A stretch of 64,000 bases of DNA from Pseudomonas sp. WS 5079 (GCF_012985465.1 NZ_JAAQWN010000011.1:62001-126000); one strand, 5' to 3'. Counted from the first letter of the stretch, positions 28,170 to 37,303 are shown. Notes: generated by a model not told the origin, from the sequence alone. Numbers and translations are program-made.

Positions 28170-29798
28170 ATGACGATTTCTCGACGAGGGTTTATCGCAG
28201 GCCTGGCGCTGACCGGCGCCGCCGTACCTGCTGCCTTTTATGCCCATCGCGAGTTGACGCGTGAGGAATTTCCCATCACTCCCGAGGAAGCCACGGTGGA
28301 CCTGGCGGACACCGCCGGCCAGCAGTTGGCGAACAGCCTGCGCGGGATCTGGAGCCTGCGCCTGGAAGGGCGTGACGCCGGGCTGCAAGGCTTGCCCCTC
28401 GACGGTCTGGAACTGTTTCTTGATATTGCACCGCGCGGCCGTGGCGTGCGTGGCTACCTGGACACCGCTGGCCAACTGCGTGGGCCGGGCGAGCCGCGCT
28501 ATCAGGTGCTTGGTGACTTGGCGCCGGGCGACGCGGCGCTGTTGTACTGGCGCCTGATCGACCGCGACGCGCCGGACGGCATGCCGGCCTATGAATTGAC
28601 GATGCGCCTGGACGAAGTCTGGGGCAGCTTCGGCAATGCCGGCAGCGGCACCCTCAGCGGGCAGATTCTCAATCTCGACCGGCCCCTGGCGCTGCTGGAG
28701 CTGGATAACCGATTTGTCGCCACCAAACAGCTGTTCCCCGAAGCCCGCGAACGCATCGGTCTGAACCCAGCACTGCTGGCATGGTTGATTGCCCCCGAAC
28801 ACCGCCTGTTCCACCAGCTCTGGCACGCCACGCGGGACCAGTGGCACAAGCTCCCCGAAGACAAGCGCAACGCCCTGCGCGGCATCGGTTGGCAGCCCGG
28901 GCCACGGGACCAAGAGCGCGATGCCCGTGGCCCGCGTAAGGATCGCAATGGCTCGGGTATCGATTTTTTCTTTATGCATCGGCATATGCTCGGTACGGCG
29001 CGCTCCCTGCAGGACTTGCCGTCCTGGCCGCGCTTCCCGCCGCCGCAGCCCGAGCTTGAGCGTGATCGCCAGGGCTTCGCGCGCTACTTTGACAATCACG
29101 ATGGCTTCGCACTGCCGCCGACCTGGATGGCCAGTGGCGATGAGCAGTACAGCCAGTGGGTCAGTGATATCAAGGCTTGCGAGACCTATCACAGCAACTT
29201 CCAGGTGTGGGAGTCGCAGTACCGCGACCCGCGTTACCTGGCCAGGTTGACCCTGGGCCAGTTCGGCTCGGAGGTTGAGCTGGGGCTGCACGATTGGCTG
29301 CACATGCGCTGGGCGTCGGTGCCGCGCGACCCTTCCAACGGCGCACCGGTGCCCTTTGCGCGCGATCCTGCGGATTTTTCGGCGCGGTGGTATGAGCCTG
29401 AAAATGACTTTTTGGGCGACCCGTTTTCCTCCCATGTGAACCCGGTGTTCTGGCATTTCCACGGTTGGATCGATGACCGGCTGGAGGACTGGTTCCGCGC
29501 CCATCAGCGCTTTAATCCGGGTGAGCTGAGCCGCCTGGAGGTCAACGGTGTGCCATGGTTTGCGCCAGGGCGCTGGGTCGAGGTGGGTGATCCATGGCTG
29601 GGGCCGGATACCCACGGTTGCAGCACCACCCCGGGATTGCAGATGGGGCGCACGGTGGAGATGGATCCGGAAACCATGAAGCTGGCGTTGCGCATCACCT
29701 TCGGCGCTGATGATGACAAGTTGCAGGACTTGTTCCGCAAGGTGCCGAAGCGGCCGTGGTATGCGCGGCATTTGAAGGTCAGGGAGCGGACGATTTGA
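28170..29798 (+). CDS. pvdP: PvdP, tyrosinase of pyoverdine chromophore formation
   Basis: A 542-residue copper-dependent tyrosinase that closes the pyoverdine chromophore in the periplasm by oxidising the ferribactin tyrosine. The start at 28170 gives a twin-arginine signal (SRRGFIAGLALTG); an ATG 13 codons upstream would bury it, and GGTAGGA precedes 28170. Histidine-rich copper-site regions are visible: HRLFHQLWH (~res 210), the FMHRHMLG region (~270) and FWHFHGWIDDRLEDW (~430). Length matches PvdP of P. aeruginosa (about 544). Own PvdS box; convergent with opmQ across a REP hairpin. Confidence 0.95.
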   Translation: MTISRRGFIAGLALTGAAVPAAFYAHRELTREEFPITPEEATVDLADTAGQQLANSLRGIWSLRLEGRDAGLQGLPLDGLELFLDIAPRGRGVRGYLDTAGQLRGPGEPRYQVLGDLAPGDAALLYWRLIDRDAPDGMPAYELTMRLDEVWGSFGNAGSGTLSGQILNLDRPLALLELDNRFVATKQLFPEARERIGLNPALLAWLIAPEHRLFHQLWHATRDQWHKLPEDKRNALRGIGWQPGPRDQERDARGPRKDRNGSGIDFFFMHRHMLGTARSLQDLPSWPRFPPPQPELERDRQGFARYFDNHDGFALPPTWMASGDEQYSQWVSDIKACETYHSNFQVWESQYRDPRYLARLTLGQFGSEVELGLHDWLHMRWASVPRDPSNGAPVPFARDPADFSARWYEPENDFLGDPFSSHVNPVFWHFHGWIDDRLEDWFRAHQRFNPGELSRLEVNGVPWFAPGRWVEVGDPWLGPDTHGCSTTPGLQMGRTVEMDPETMKLALRITFGADDDKLQDLFRKVPKRPWYARHLKVRERTI

Positions 29799-29827
29799 CC
29801 TGTCCGATCAACGTCAAACGGTAGGCG

Positions 29828-29883
29828 CTGGCTTGCCGGCGATGGCAATGGCGATGGGGCAGGCAACATCGCCGGCAAGCCAG
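29828..29883. repeat. REP-type hairpin between convergent pvdP and opmQ
   Basis: Perfect 17-base inverted arms, 29828-29844 and 29867-29883 (CTGGCTTGCCGGCGATG and its complement), separated by 22 bases. Its position between the 3' ends of two convergent genes fits a bidirectional transcription stop, though no T-run follows. Confidence 0.78.
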
Positions 29884-29905
29884 TTCCCACATTAGATCCT
29901 CATCG

Positions 29906-31306
29906 TTAAAGACCAGACGCCTGCCACCCCCCTCCCAGTGCCTTGTACAGCGCAATACTCGCCCCCAGCCGTGCCTGGCGCAGTTGCACGTTCAAATCCT
30001 GGGCGGCATACAGCGTGCGCTGGGTTTCCAGTACGGTAAGCAAGTCCTCCGCGCCAGCCTCATAGCGGCTCTGGGCGATACGGAAGGCTGTCTGTGCCTG
30101 GTCCAGTTCTTCATGCTGCCACTGGCGCTGTTCGTCCAGTCGGCGAATGCTGCTCAGGGCCTTTTCTACATCGGCAAAGCCATTGATGATCGCGCCGCGA
30201 TAGGTTTGCAGCAGCTCATCCTGGCGTGCCGTGGCCTTGTCGCGTTCGGCGCTGAGGCGGCCGTTGTTGAAAATCGGTGCGATCAGCCCGCCCGTGAGGT
30301 TGTAGAACGGGTTGCGCAGCATATCGCCAGCACGGTTGGCGCCCGAGCCCAGGTTGGCGCTGAGGGTCACGCTGGGCAGCATGGCGGCGCGGGCGACGAT
30401 GATGTCGGCCTGGGCGGCCGCCAGTTGCGCTTCGGCGCTGGCAATGTCCGGGCGGCGGCTGAGCAGGTCGCTGGGTACGCCGGCGGCGATGCTTGGCCAG
30501 CGCAGTTGCTCAAAGGCCTGGGGCGTCAGTTGCAGCGTCTGCACCGGTTGGCCGAGCAGGGCGGCCAGGCTGATCCGTGCGGCTTCGGTCCGCTGGCGTA
30601 CCTCGGGCAGTTGGCGTTGCTGCGCGGCGACCAGGCTCTTTTGCTGGGCCAGTTCCAGTTGGGTGGCAGAGCCCGCGTCATTCCGGGTCTGTACCAGCTT
30701 GAGCACGTTCTGCGCATTGGCCAGGTTGAGCTCGGCGATGCGTTGTTGTTCGTGCAGGGCCAGGAGCTGGGTGTAGGTGGTGGCCACGCCGCTGAGCAGG
30801 GTCAATTCCACCGTGGCGCGCTCGAATTCGCTGGCGCGCACCGCCAGTTCAGCACTGTCGCGAGCGGCGCGCTTGCCGCCCCAGAAGTCGATTTCGTAGG
30901 TGGCAGTCAGGCTGGCATTGAAATAATCCACCGCGTCATTGTTGTTGTCGGCATCCAGTTCGCTGTAGCCGTTGCCGCGCAGCAGTTTCCGGCGGTTGGC
31001 GTTGAGCCCGCCCTTGAGTTCGGGCAGCAGCGGCGCGCCGGCCACCACGGCGCCGGCCTGGGCCTGGCGCACCCGGGCCATGGCGCTGGCCAGGTCGTAG
31101 CTGCCGGTGCGGGCCTGTTCGATCAGTTGGTCGAGCTGCGGGCTGGCAAAGGCCTTCCACCATTGCTGGTTGACGTGCAGAGCGTTGGCCTGGCTTGCCG
31201 TGTCCCAGGCCGGCGGCGGCTGCAGGCCGCTGGCCGGGCGCTGCGCCGGGCTGCTGCACGCGGCCAGCAGCAGGCTGGCGGCAACGAGGGTCAAGTGCGC
31301 TTTCAT
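29906..31306 (-). CDS. opmQ: OpmQ, outer-membrane channel of the PvdRT-OpmQ efflux pump
   Basis: A 466-residue TolC-like outer membrane lipoprotein (NodT/OprM type). With PvdR and PvdT it recycles pyoverdine from the periplasm and exports new pyoverdine. The N-terminus MKAHLTLVAASLLLAAC carries a lipobox (LLAAC, modified Cys at residue 17). Family features include VAGAPLLPELKG, PSDLLSRRPDIASAEAQLAAA and the internal repeat of the helical barrel halves. The ATG at 31306 is chosen because it starts the lipoprotein signal; a GTG five codons upstream is possible. It begins 8 bases after the pvdT stop and is last in the pvdR-pvdT-opmQ operon. Confidence 0.94.
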   Translation of the reverse strand: MKAHLTLVAASLLLAACSSPAQRPASGLQPPPAWDTASQANALHVNQQWWKAFASPQLDQLIEQARTGSYDLASAMARVRQAQAGAVVAGAPLLPELKGGLNANRRKLLRGNGYSELDADNNNDAVDYFNASLTATYEIDFWGGKRAARDSAELAVRASEFERATVELTLLSGVATTYTQLLALHEQQRIAELNLANAQNVLKLVQTRNDAGSATQLELAQQKSLVAAQQRQLPEVRQRTEAARISLAALLGQPVQTLQLTPQAFEQLRWPSIAAGVPSDLLSRRPDIASAEAQLAAAQADIIVARAAMLPSVTLSANLGSGANRAGDMLRNPFYNLTGGLIAPIFNNGRLSAERDKATARQDELLQTYRGAIINGFADVEKALSSIRRLDEQRQWQHEELDQAQTAFRIAQSRYEAGAEDLLTVLETQRTLYAAQDLNVQLRQARLGASIALYKALGGGWQASGL

Positions 31307-31313
31307 AGGGCGA

Positions 31314-33287
31314 TCATTCACTGGTAAGGGCCGTGACCGGGTCGAGCCGGGCTGCTTTGCGGGCCGGCATAAAGCCGAAGATGACGCCGGTGACCAGCGC
31401 GCAGGCGAAGGCGCCCAGGGCTGCGGGCAGCGAGAAGGCGACGGCCACGCTGCTGAGGATCAGCGCGCCACCGACCAGCAGGGCCAGGCCGATCCCGGCC
31501 ACCCCGCCGACCACCGTGAGCATCACCGCTTCGGTGAGGAACTGGCGCAGGATGTCGCGCTGCCGGGCGCCAGTGGCCATGCGGATGCCGATTTCCCGGG
31601 TGCGTTCGCGCACGGTCATCAGCATGATGTTCATCACGCCGATGCCGCCCACCAGCAGCGAGATGGCGGCAATCGAGCCGAGCATCAGCGACAGAGTGTT
31701 TTGGGTCCGGGCCTCGGCCTGGATCATCGCGGCGTTGTTGGTCAGTTCAAAATCCCGCTTGCCGTTGTGCAGGCGCAGCAGCAACTGGTCGATGGCTTTT
31801 TCGGCCTCATGCACCTTGCGCGCGTCGGCGGCGGCAATCACCACGTATTCAGGGTTATAGGTGCCGAACAGGCGAATACTCGCGGCAGAGTAGGGGATGG
31901 CGATACGGTCGTCGCTGTCCTTGTCGCCGGAGCTGGCGCCTTTTTCGGCAAGCACGCCGATCACCTGGAACGGCACGTTTTCGATCAGGATGTATTGGCC
32001 GATAGGGCTGGGCAGGTCCTTGAACAGCTTGTCGCGCACCCGTTTGCCGATCACCGCGACGGTAGCGGCGGCGCGTTCGTCAGCCTCGGTGAAGTAGCTG
32101 CCCTCGACCACTGGCCAGTTGAAGATCGTCGGGAAGTTGGTGTCGTTGCCGCCGACATAGGCCATGTGGTCGACATTGCCGAAACGCACCCCGGCCTCCG
32201 CGCCATTGACCGGCATGATTCGTTTGACCTGGGGCAGGGCGGCCATGGCGGCGACGTCGTTCATGGTGATAATGCCGGGCGGCGTACGTGGGTTGGGCGC
32301 CGAGCCGCTGACATACAGGATGTTGGAGCCAAAGGCGCCCATCTGCGCCATGACCTGGCGTTTGCTGCCTTCGCCCACGGCCAGCATCACCACCACCGAG
32401 GCCACGCCGATAATGATCCCCAGCAGGGTCAGGGCCGTGCGGAAGCGGTTGATCCACATGACCCGCCAGGCCGCCTGCACCGCGTCCACCAGTTCAGCCT
32501 TCCAGGCGCCGTTGTGCTCGGCGCCGTCGGCCAGGCGTTGGCGCAGGTCCACCGCTTGCAGGGCCTTGGGGTTGGCTTCAGTGGCGGGCTGGTTGTGGGT
32601 GTTGGGGGTGTCGCTGATGATCAGGCCGTCGCGGATCTCAATGATGCGCTTGGCCCGCGCCGCCACTTCGCGGTCATGGGTGATCAGGATCACCACGTGG
32701 CCCTGGCTCGCCAGTTCGTCGAGCAGGGTCATGACCTCGGCGCCGCTATGGCTGTCGAGGGCGCCGGTAGGTTCGTCGGCGAGGATGATATGCCCGCCGT
32801 TCATCAAGGCCCGGGCAATCGACACCCGTTGCTGCTGGCCGCCGGACAACTGGTGCGGGCGGTTGCCGGTGCGCCCGGCCAGCCCCAGGCGGGTCAGTAG
32901 GGCGGCGGCGCGGGCGTGGCGTTCGGCGGCCGGTGTGCCGGCATAGATCGCCGGCATCTCGACGTTTTCCTGGGCCGAGCCGGACGGGATCAGGTGGTAG
33001 CCCTGGAACACAAAGCCAAAGGCCTCGCGGCGCAGCCAGGCCAGTTCGTCGGTGTCCAGTTGGGCGACGTTTTCCCCGGCGAACAGGTACTGGCCGACGG
33101 TGGGGCGGTCGAGGCAGCCGAGGATATTCATCAGGGTCGACTTGCCTGAGCCGGAGGCCCCGACAATCGCCACGAATTCCCCGGCATGGATCGACAGGTC
33201 GATCCCGCGCAGCACATCGACCTGGGGCGCATCACCGCCCCCGTAGGATTTGCGGATGTCCCGAAGTTCGATCAGCGGCGTCAACAT
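31314..33287 (-). CDS. pvdT: PvdT, MacB-like ABC transporter of the pyoverdine efflux pump
   Basis: A 657-residue MacB-type protein: an N-terminal ATPase (Walker A GASGSGKST at ~45, signature LSGGQQQR ~150, Walker B ILADEPTGALD) followed by one membrane span, a large periplasmic domain (~300-530) and three C-terminal spans in the FtsX-like region (motif RTREIGIRMATGAR). It powers the pump with PvdR and OpmQ. The start ATG directly abuts the pvdR stop (TGA|ATG), so translation is likely coupled. Length is normal for the family. Confidence 0.95.
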   Translation of the reverse strand: MLTPLIELRDIRKSYGGGDAPQVDVLRGIDLSIHAGEFVAIVGASGSGKSTLMNILGCLDRPTVGQYLFAGENVAQLDTDELAWLRREAFGFVFQGYHLIPSGSAQENVEMPAIYAGTPAAERHARAAALLTRLGLAGRTGNRPHQLSGGQQQRVSIARALMNGGHIILADEPTGALDSHSGAEVMTLLDELASQGHVVILITHDREVAARAKRIIEIRDGLIISDTPNTHNQPATEANPKALQAVDLRQRLADGAEHNGAWKAELVDAVQAAWRVMWINRFRTALTLLGIIIGVASVVVMLAVGEGSKRQVMAQMGAFGSNILYVSGSAPNPRTPPGIITMNDVAAMAALPQVKRIMPVNGAEAGVRFGNVDHMAYVGGNDTNFPTIFNWPVVEGSYFTEADERAAATVAVIGKRVRDKLFKDLPSPIGQYILIENVPFQVIGVLAEKGASSGDKDSDDRIAIPYSAASIRLFGTYNPEYVVIAAADARKVHEAEKAIDQLLLRLHNGKRDFELTNNAAMIQAEARTQNTLSLMLGSIAAISLLVGGIGVMNIMLMTVRERTREIGIRMATGARQRDILRQFLTEAVMLTVVGGVAGIGLALLVGGALILSSVAVAFSLPAALGAFACALVTGVIFGFMPARKAARLDPVTALTSE

Positions 33288-34460
33288 TCAGCCTCCGCTG
33301 CTGTCGGCGGGGCCGATCAGCAGATGATCGCCTTCGTTCAGGCCGTCGAGGATCTGGATGCGCAGGCGATCGCTGATACCCACCCGCACCTCACGGTCTT
33401 CGATGCTGCCGTCCTTGGCCACCACGCGGGCCAGTTGCATGTCGGGACGGGTGCTGCCCTGCAGGGCAGCGACGGGCGCGGTCAGCGCATCGGTGACGCG
33501 GCTGGCGACGAAAAACACCTGGGCGGTCATTTCCGCCATCAGTGCGTTGTCGGCGTTGTCCACATCCAGCAGCACGGTGTACAGCACCACCCGGCCGCTG
33601 CCGCTCTTGCTCGAACTGCTGGGGCTGCCGCCGCCCTGGCTGGTTTCGTTGAGGGGCTTGGGCGGCACCGGCAGGATCTGGCGCACGGTGCTGGTCCAGC
33701 GCCGGTTGCCACCGCTCAGGGTGGTGAAATAGGCCTGCATGCCCGGTTTGACATGGCCGATATCGGCTTCCGAGACTTCCGCCCACACGGTCATCGGCGA
33801 CAGGTTGGCAATGCGCAGGATCAGCGGCGTCTGCTGCTGGCTGTTGAGGGTCTGGCCTTCGCGGGCATCCACGGCCACCACGGTGCCGGAGATCGGCGCA
33901 TAGATGCGCGTGTAGCCCAGTTCAGCCTGATCAACCCGCAGCGTGGCCTGGGCCTGGCTGATCTGCGCCTTGAACATGTCGATGCGCGCCTGGGTAGCAT
34001 CCAGTTCAGCCTGGGCGGTTTGCACGTCTTCATCGCGGGTGGCGCCACCGGCGGCCAGGCGTTGCTGGCGCTGGTACTTCTGCTGCGCCAGGCGGTGTTG
34101 CGCGTGCTGTTCCTGCAGTTGGGCCTGCAAGTTGGCGATGGAGTAGCGGGTGGCGTCGAGCTTGGCTTGTTGGGTGGCGGGGTCGATCTCTACCAGCAGG
34201 TCGCCTTCCTTGACCTGGGCGCCGGCTTCGACGTGAATCTTGCGGATCTGCCCGGAGGCCTGGGCGCCGACATCCACGTAACGCCGCGGTTGCAGGGTGC
34301 CGAGGGCGGTCACACTGCTTTCGATATCGCCCCGGTGTACTTGCAGGGTGGCAAATTTATCCCGGCCGGGCGGGATCAGTTGCCAGGCGGCGAACGCGGC
34401 CACGGGGATCAGGCAAAGTGCTGCCAGCAGAGCGCGCCGGGTGTGTCGGGGACGGTTCAT
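33288..34460 (-). CDS. pvdR: PvdR, MacA-like periplasmic adaptor of the pyoverdine efflux pump
   Basis: A 390-residue membrane-fusion adaptor linking PvdT to OpmQ. It has an N-terminal membrane anchor (ALLAALCLIPVAAFAAW), a lipoyl-like half motif (VDVGAQASGQIRKIHVEAGAQVKEGD), a long glutamine-rich coiled-coil hairpin (~95-180), the second half motif (YAPISGTVVAVDAREGQ) and beta-barrel domains. A Ser/Gly-rich loop near residue 280 (SQGGGSPSSSSKSGSG) is longer than I would expect in MacA. The ATG at 34460 begins the anchor; the track upstream of it has no homology signal. First gene of pvdR-pvdT-opmQ, with a PvdS box 83 bases upstream. Confidence 0.94.
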   Translation of the reverse strand: MNRPRHTRRALLAALCLIPVAAFAAWQLIPPGRDKFATLQVHRGDIESSVTALGTLQPRRYVDVGAQASGQIRKIHVEAGAQVKEGDLLVEIDPATQQAKLDATRYSIANLQAQLQEQHAQHRLAQQKYQRQQRLAAGGATRDEDVQTAQAELDATQARIDMFKAQISQAQATLRVDQAELGYTRIYAPISGTVVAVDAREGQTLNSQQQTPLILRIANLSPMTVWAEVSEADIGHVKPGMQAYFTTLSGGNRRWTSTVRQILPVPPKPLNETSQGGGSPSSSSKSGSGRVVLYTVLLDVDNADNALMAEMTAQVFFVASRVTDALTAPVAALQGSTRPDMQLARVVAKDGSIEDREVRVGISDRLRIQILDGLNEGDHLLIGPADSSGG

Positions 34461-34542
34461 GCACGGGTTCCAGCCAGGAAAGTTCGGACCGCAGCTCAAT
34501 CGCCCACAAGGGCAGAGACAGGCGCGGCAAGCTGTCAGGTAA

Positions 34543-34566
34543 ACGAGGTATTTGCCCTGAAATTTA
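34543..34566 (-). promoter_or_regulatory. PvdS iron-starvation box of pvdRT-opmQ
   Basis: Minus-strand TAAAT-N16-CGT at exact spacing, 83 bases before pvdR. The 171 bases between this box and the one for pvdA are AT-rich; I see no other clear site or gene there. Confidence 0.87.
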
Positions 34567-34737
34567 AGTGCTTACACACGCCGTTACAGCTGGGCGAAAC
34601 GCCAGTATTGGACGTTGTGTGTAGGACTTTTCAAATCTACATGAGAATTACTATAAATTAGACGGCCTCAAACTGCCATCACCGCATTGCCCGCGCCGGC
34701 GGCTCCGCGCCTGCCAGGGTGAATCCGGTGCGGGGCT

Positions 34738-34761
34738 TAAATTTTTTTTCATGGTCCTCGT
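34738..34761 (+). promoter_or_regulatory. PvdS iron-starvation box of pvdA
   Basis: Plus-strand TAAAT-N16-CGT with exact spacing, 86 bases upstream of the pvdA ATG. It sits inside a run of eight T residues that starts in the TAAAT element. A spurious in-frame ATG at 34751 lies within the box and so cannot be the translation start. Confidence 0.9.
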
Positions 34762-34846
34762 TTCCTATCAACACATGGCCTGTTGTTCAGCAGGTCGCCC
34801 AGGCTTTCCGCCCCATCGCCACGGGGCTTATCCAGAGGACACTGGA

Positions 34847-36184
34847 ATGACACAGGCAATTGCATCGCCCGCGGTTCACGACCTGATCGGTATTGGTTTC
34901 GGTCCCTCGAACCTGGCGCTGGCCATCGCCCTGCAAGAGCGCGAGAAAGCCCAGGGTAAGCTCGATGTGCTGTTTCTCGACAAGCAGGCCGACTACCGCT
35001 GGCACGGCAATACCCTGGTGAGCCAGAGCGAGCTGCAGATTTCCTTCCTCAAGGACCTGGTGACCCTGCGCAACCCCACCAGCCCGTACTCTTTCGTCAA
35101 TTACCTCAAGGCCCACGGGCGCCTGGTGGACTTTATCAACCTGGGCACCTTCTACCCGTGCCGCATGGAGTACAACGACTACCTGCGCTGGGTCGCCGGG
35201 CAATTTACCGAGCAAAGCCGCTATGGCGAGGAAGTGCTGGCCATCGAGCCGATCCTGCATCAGCAGCAGGTCGAGGCGCTGCGGGTGATCTCCCGCGATG
35301 CCCATGGCGAGCAACTGGTGCGCACCGCACGTTCGGTGGTGGTCAGCGCCGGTGGCACGCCACGGATTCCCGAGGCGTTCAAGGCGCTCAAGGATGACGG
35401 GCGGGTGTTCCACCATTCCCAGTACCTGGCGCGCATGGCCCAGCAGCCGTGTGTCGAGGGCAAGCCGATGCGCATTGCAATCATCGGCGGTGGGCAGAGC
35501 GCGGCCGAAGCGTTTATCGACCTGAACGACAGCTTCCCCTCGGTGCAGGTGGACATCATCCTGCGCGGCTCGGCCCTCAAGCCTGCCGATGACAGCCCGT
35601 TCGTCAACGAAGTGTTCTCCCCGGAGTTCACCGACCTGGTGTTCCAGCAGCCCAGCAGCGAGCGCGAACGCCTGGTCAACGAGTACCACAACACCAACTA
35701 TTCGGTGGTGGACCTGGACCTGATCGAGCGCATCTACGGGATTTTCTACCGGCAGAAAGTCTCCGGCATCGCCCGCCACGCATTCCGCACCCTGACCACC
35801 GTGGAAAAAGCCAGCGCCGGGCCCTTGGGCATCGAGTTGTTGGTACGTCACAACGCCACCGGTGAGACCGTGATCAACCACTACGATGCGGTGGTCCTGG
35901 CCACAGGTTATGAACGGCAGATGCATCGCCAGTTGCTGGCGCCGCTGGAGGCCTATATGGGTGACTTTGAAGTCAGCCGCGATTACCGCGTGGTCACCGA
36001 CGAGCGCTGCAAGGCGGGCATCTACATGCAGGGTTTCAGCCAGGCCAGCCATGGCTTGAGCGATACGTTGCTGTCGATCCTGCCGATTCGCGCCGATGAG
36101 ATTGCTGCCTCGCTGCACGAGCATGACCGCAGCCTGGGCCAGGCGCGCTCGGTGCGTGATGTGCTGCTGGCCACCGCGAGCTGA
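34847..36184 (+). CDS. pvdA: PvdA, L-ornithine N5-monooxygenase
   Basis: A 445-residue cytoplasmic flavoenzyme that hydroxylates ornithine with NADPH and oxygen to give N5-hydroxyornithine, the precursor of the iron-binding hydroxamates. The FAD motif GIGFGPSNLALA lies at ~14-25 and the NADPH motif IIGGGQSAAEAF at ~215-226; the substrate loop NYSVVDLDLIERIYG and the C-terminal ATGYE motif are intact. The ATG at 34847 has AGAGGA seven bases upstream and starts the homologous protein; the open frame begins 32 codons earlier, inside the promoter. It implies that at least one synthetase module here or downstream uses a hydroxyornithine derivative. Confidence 0.97.
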   Translation: MTQAIASPAVHDLIGIGFGPSNLALAIALQEREKAQGKLDVLFLDKQADYRWHGNTLVSQSELQISFLKDLVTLRNPTSPYSFVNYLKAHGRLVDFINLGTFYPCRMEYNDYLRWVAGQFTEQSRYGEEVLAIEPILHQQQVEALRVISRDAHGEQLVRTARSVVVSAGGTPRIPEAFKALKDDGRVFHHSQYLARMAQQPCVEGKPMRIAIIGGGQSAAEAFIDLNDSFPSVQVDIILRGSALKPADDSPFVNEVFSPEFTDLVFQQPSSERERLVNEYHNTNYSVVDLDLIERIYGIFYRQKVSGIARHAFRTLTTVEKASAGPLGIELLVRHNATGETVINHYDAVVLATGYERQMHRQLLAPLEAYMGDFEVSRDYRVVTDERCKAGIYMQGFSQASHGLSDTLLSILPIRADEIAASLHEHDRSLGQARSVRDVLLATAS

Positions 36185-36195
36185 CAGCGTTGCAG

Positions 36196-36221
36196 ATCGT
36201 TCCCGCGCCCGCGGGAGCGAT
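36196..36221. terminator. Hairpin after pvdA
   Basis: An 11-base stem (ATCGTTCCCGC / GCGGGAGCGAT, one G-U pair) with a four-base loop, 12 bases after the pvdA stop. There is no T-run, so it may be a REP fragment or a factor-dependent stop rather than a classic intrinsic terminator. Confidence 0.5.
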
Positions 36222-36276
36222 GCCTGGCTGAACCCTGGCTGAAGAACCCGGCGATTCGCCGCACTGTCACTTTCCT

Positions 36277-36448
36277 CCCGCAGACTGCGGGCGTAAGCTG
36301 CGCCGGTTTTCAACCATAGCGCAGACCTTCGTGAACAGACTTTCGAGTGACAGTTGTCGACCAGGCTTGGCCAGCTGACGCGCATCCCCGTGCCGTTGCC
36401 TCGCCGATAAAGCGAGAAGCGGTCTTTGGGTAGCGAACCGTCCGGTTC
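36277..36448 (+). promoter_or_regulatory. Structured leader upstream of the MgtC-family gene
   Basis: In the 322 bases between pvdA and the mgtC-like gene I see three short perfect hairpins: 36277-36291 (CCCGCA-gac-TGCGGG), 36400-36416 (CTCGC, 7-base loop, GCGAG) and 36435-36448 (GAACCG-tc-CGGTTC), followed 14 bases later by six T residues (36463-36468). mgtC genes in other bacteria have Mg-responsive leaders, so an attenuator is possible, but I do not recognise a known riboswitch class here. Confidence 0.3.
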
Positions 36449-36506
36449 CTGCCTGATCCCCCTTTTTTCGACGCTGATTCTGCGGGCAATCAAAGGGAGA
36501 TTCATC

Positions 36507-37223
36507 ATGCAAGCCCTCAACAATATCAATCTGGATTCCCTGATCGACACCGTGGTCAGCCTCAGCGCGGCTTTCATCCTGGGTGGGCTGATCGGCTTTG
36601 AGCGCCAGTTCCGCCAGCGCACGGCGGGGCTGCGCACCAACGTGCTGGTGGCGGTGGGGGCGGCGATCTTTGTCGACATGGCCAACCGCCTGGCCGGGGC
36701 CGAAGGGGCGGTGCGGGTGGTGGCGTATGTGGTGTCCGGGATTGGCTTTCTCGGCGCCGGGGTGATCATGCGCGAGGAGGGCAATGTACGCGGGCTCAAT
36801 ACGGCGGCCACGCTGTGGACTTCCGCCGCCGTGGGCGCCTGCGCCGGCGCCGACCTGATCCTCGAGGCGTTCCTGGGTACCTGTTTTGTGCTGGCGGCCA
36901 ACACCTTGCTGCGGCCGATCGTCAATAACATCAACCGCCAGCCTTTGGATGTGGTGTCGGCGGAGGTCACCAATATCCTCTACGTGATCGCCCGGCGCGC
37001 CCAGCAGCAGGCGGTGATGGCCTTGCTCGAATCGGAACTGGCGCGCTGCAACTACCCGGCCAGTGATGTCGACGTACGGCCATTTGGCACTGAGGAGGTG
37101 GAAATCGAGGCGACGCTGGCGGCCAACTCGGTCGACGGTGACGAACTGGACGCCCTGGTGGCGCGGATCTCACAGTCGAACCTTGTGGTGCAGGCCTTCT
37201 GGAGCCCCAGCACCACCGACTGA
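36507..37223 (+). CDS. MgtC/SapB-family membrane protein
   Basis: A 238-residue inner-membrane protein of the MgtC family. The N-terminal ~140 residues hold about four to five hydrophobic spans with the family signatures GGLIGFERQFRQRTAGLRTN, GIGFLGAGVI and LNTAATLWTSAAVGACAGA; the C-terminal ~90 residues form a soluble ACT-like domain, as in full-length MgtC. MgtC members help survival at low magnesium and inhibit the F-type ATP synthase in Salmonella; the role here is inferred only. ATG 36507 follows GGGAG at seven bases. It stands alone between pvdA and a strong terminator. Confidence 0.88.
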   Translation: MQALNNINLDSLIDTVVSLSAAFILGGLIGFERQFRQRTAGLRTNVLVAVGAAIFVDMANRLAGAEGAVRVVAYVVSGIGFLGAGVIMREEGNVRGLNTAATLWTSAAVGACAGADLILEAFLGTCFVLAANTLLRPIVNNINRQPLDVVSAEVTNILYVIARRAQQQAVMALLESELARCNYPASDVDVRPFGTEEVEIEATLAANSVDGDELDALVARISQSNLVVQAFWSPSTTD

Positions 37224-37242
37224 AGCAAACCCTGCATCCCCC

Positions 37243-37279
37243 AAAAAGCCGCCTCCTGTCATAGGAGGCGGCTTTTTTT
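37243..37279 (+). terminator. Intrinsic terminator after the mgtC-like gene
   Basis: Perfect stem AAGCCGCCTCCT / AGGAGGCGGCTT with a five-base loop, flanked by A5 on the left and T7 on the right. It can stop transcription in the plus direction, and the A-run allows the reverse strand as well. Confidence 0.93.
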
Positions 37280-37303
37280 ATTGAATTTGACTACGCTTTT
37301 GGA

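Noticed and set aside
34643..34661. Possible Fur box between pvdR and pvdA
   Set aside because: Only 10 of 19 positions match the GATAATGATAATCATTATC consensus by my count, which is too few; these promoters are expected to be controlled through PvdS rather than directly by Fur.
34787..36973. 728-codon minus-strand frame opposite pvdA and the mgtC-like gene
   Set aside because: It runs through two real genes and the hairpins between them; composition is that of an antisense shadow.
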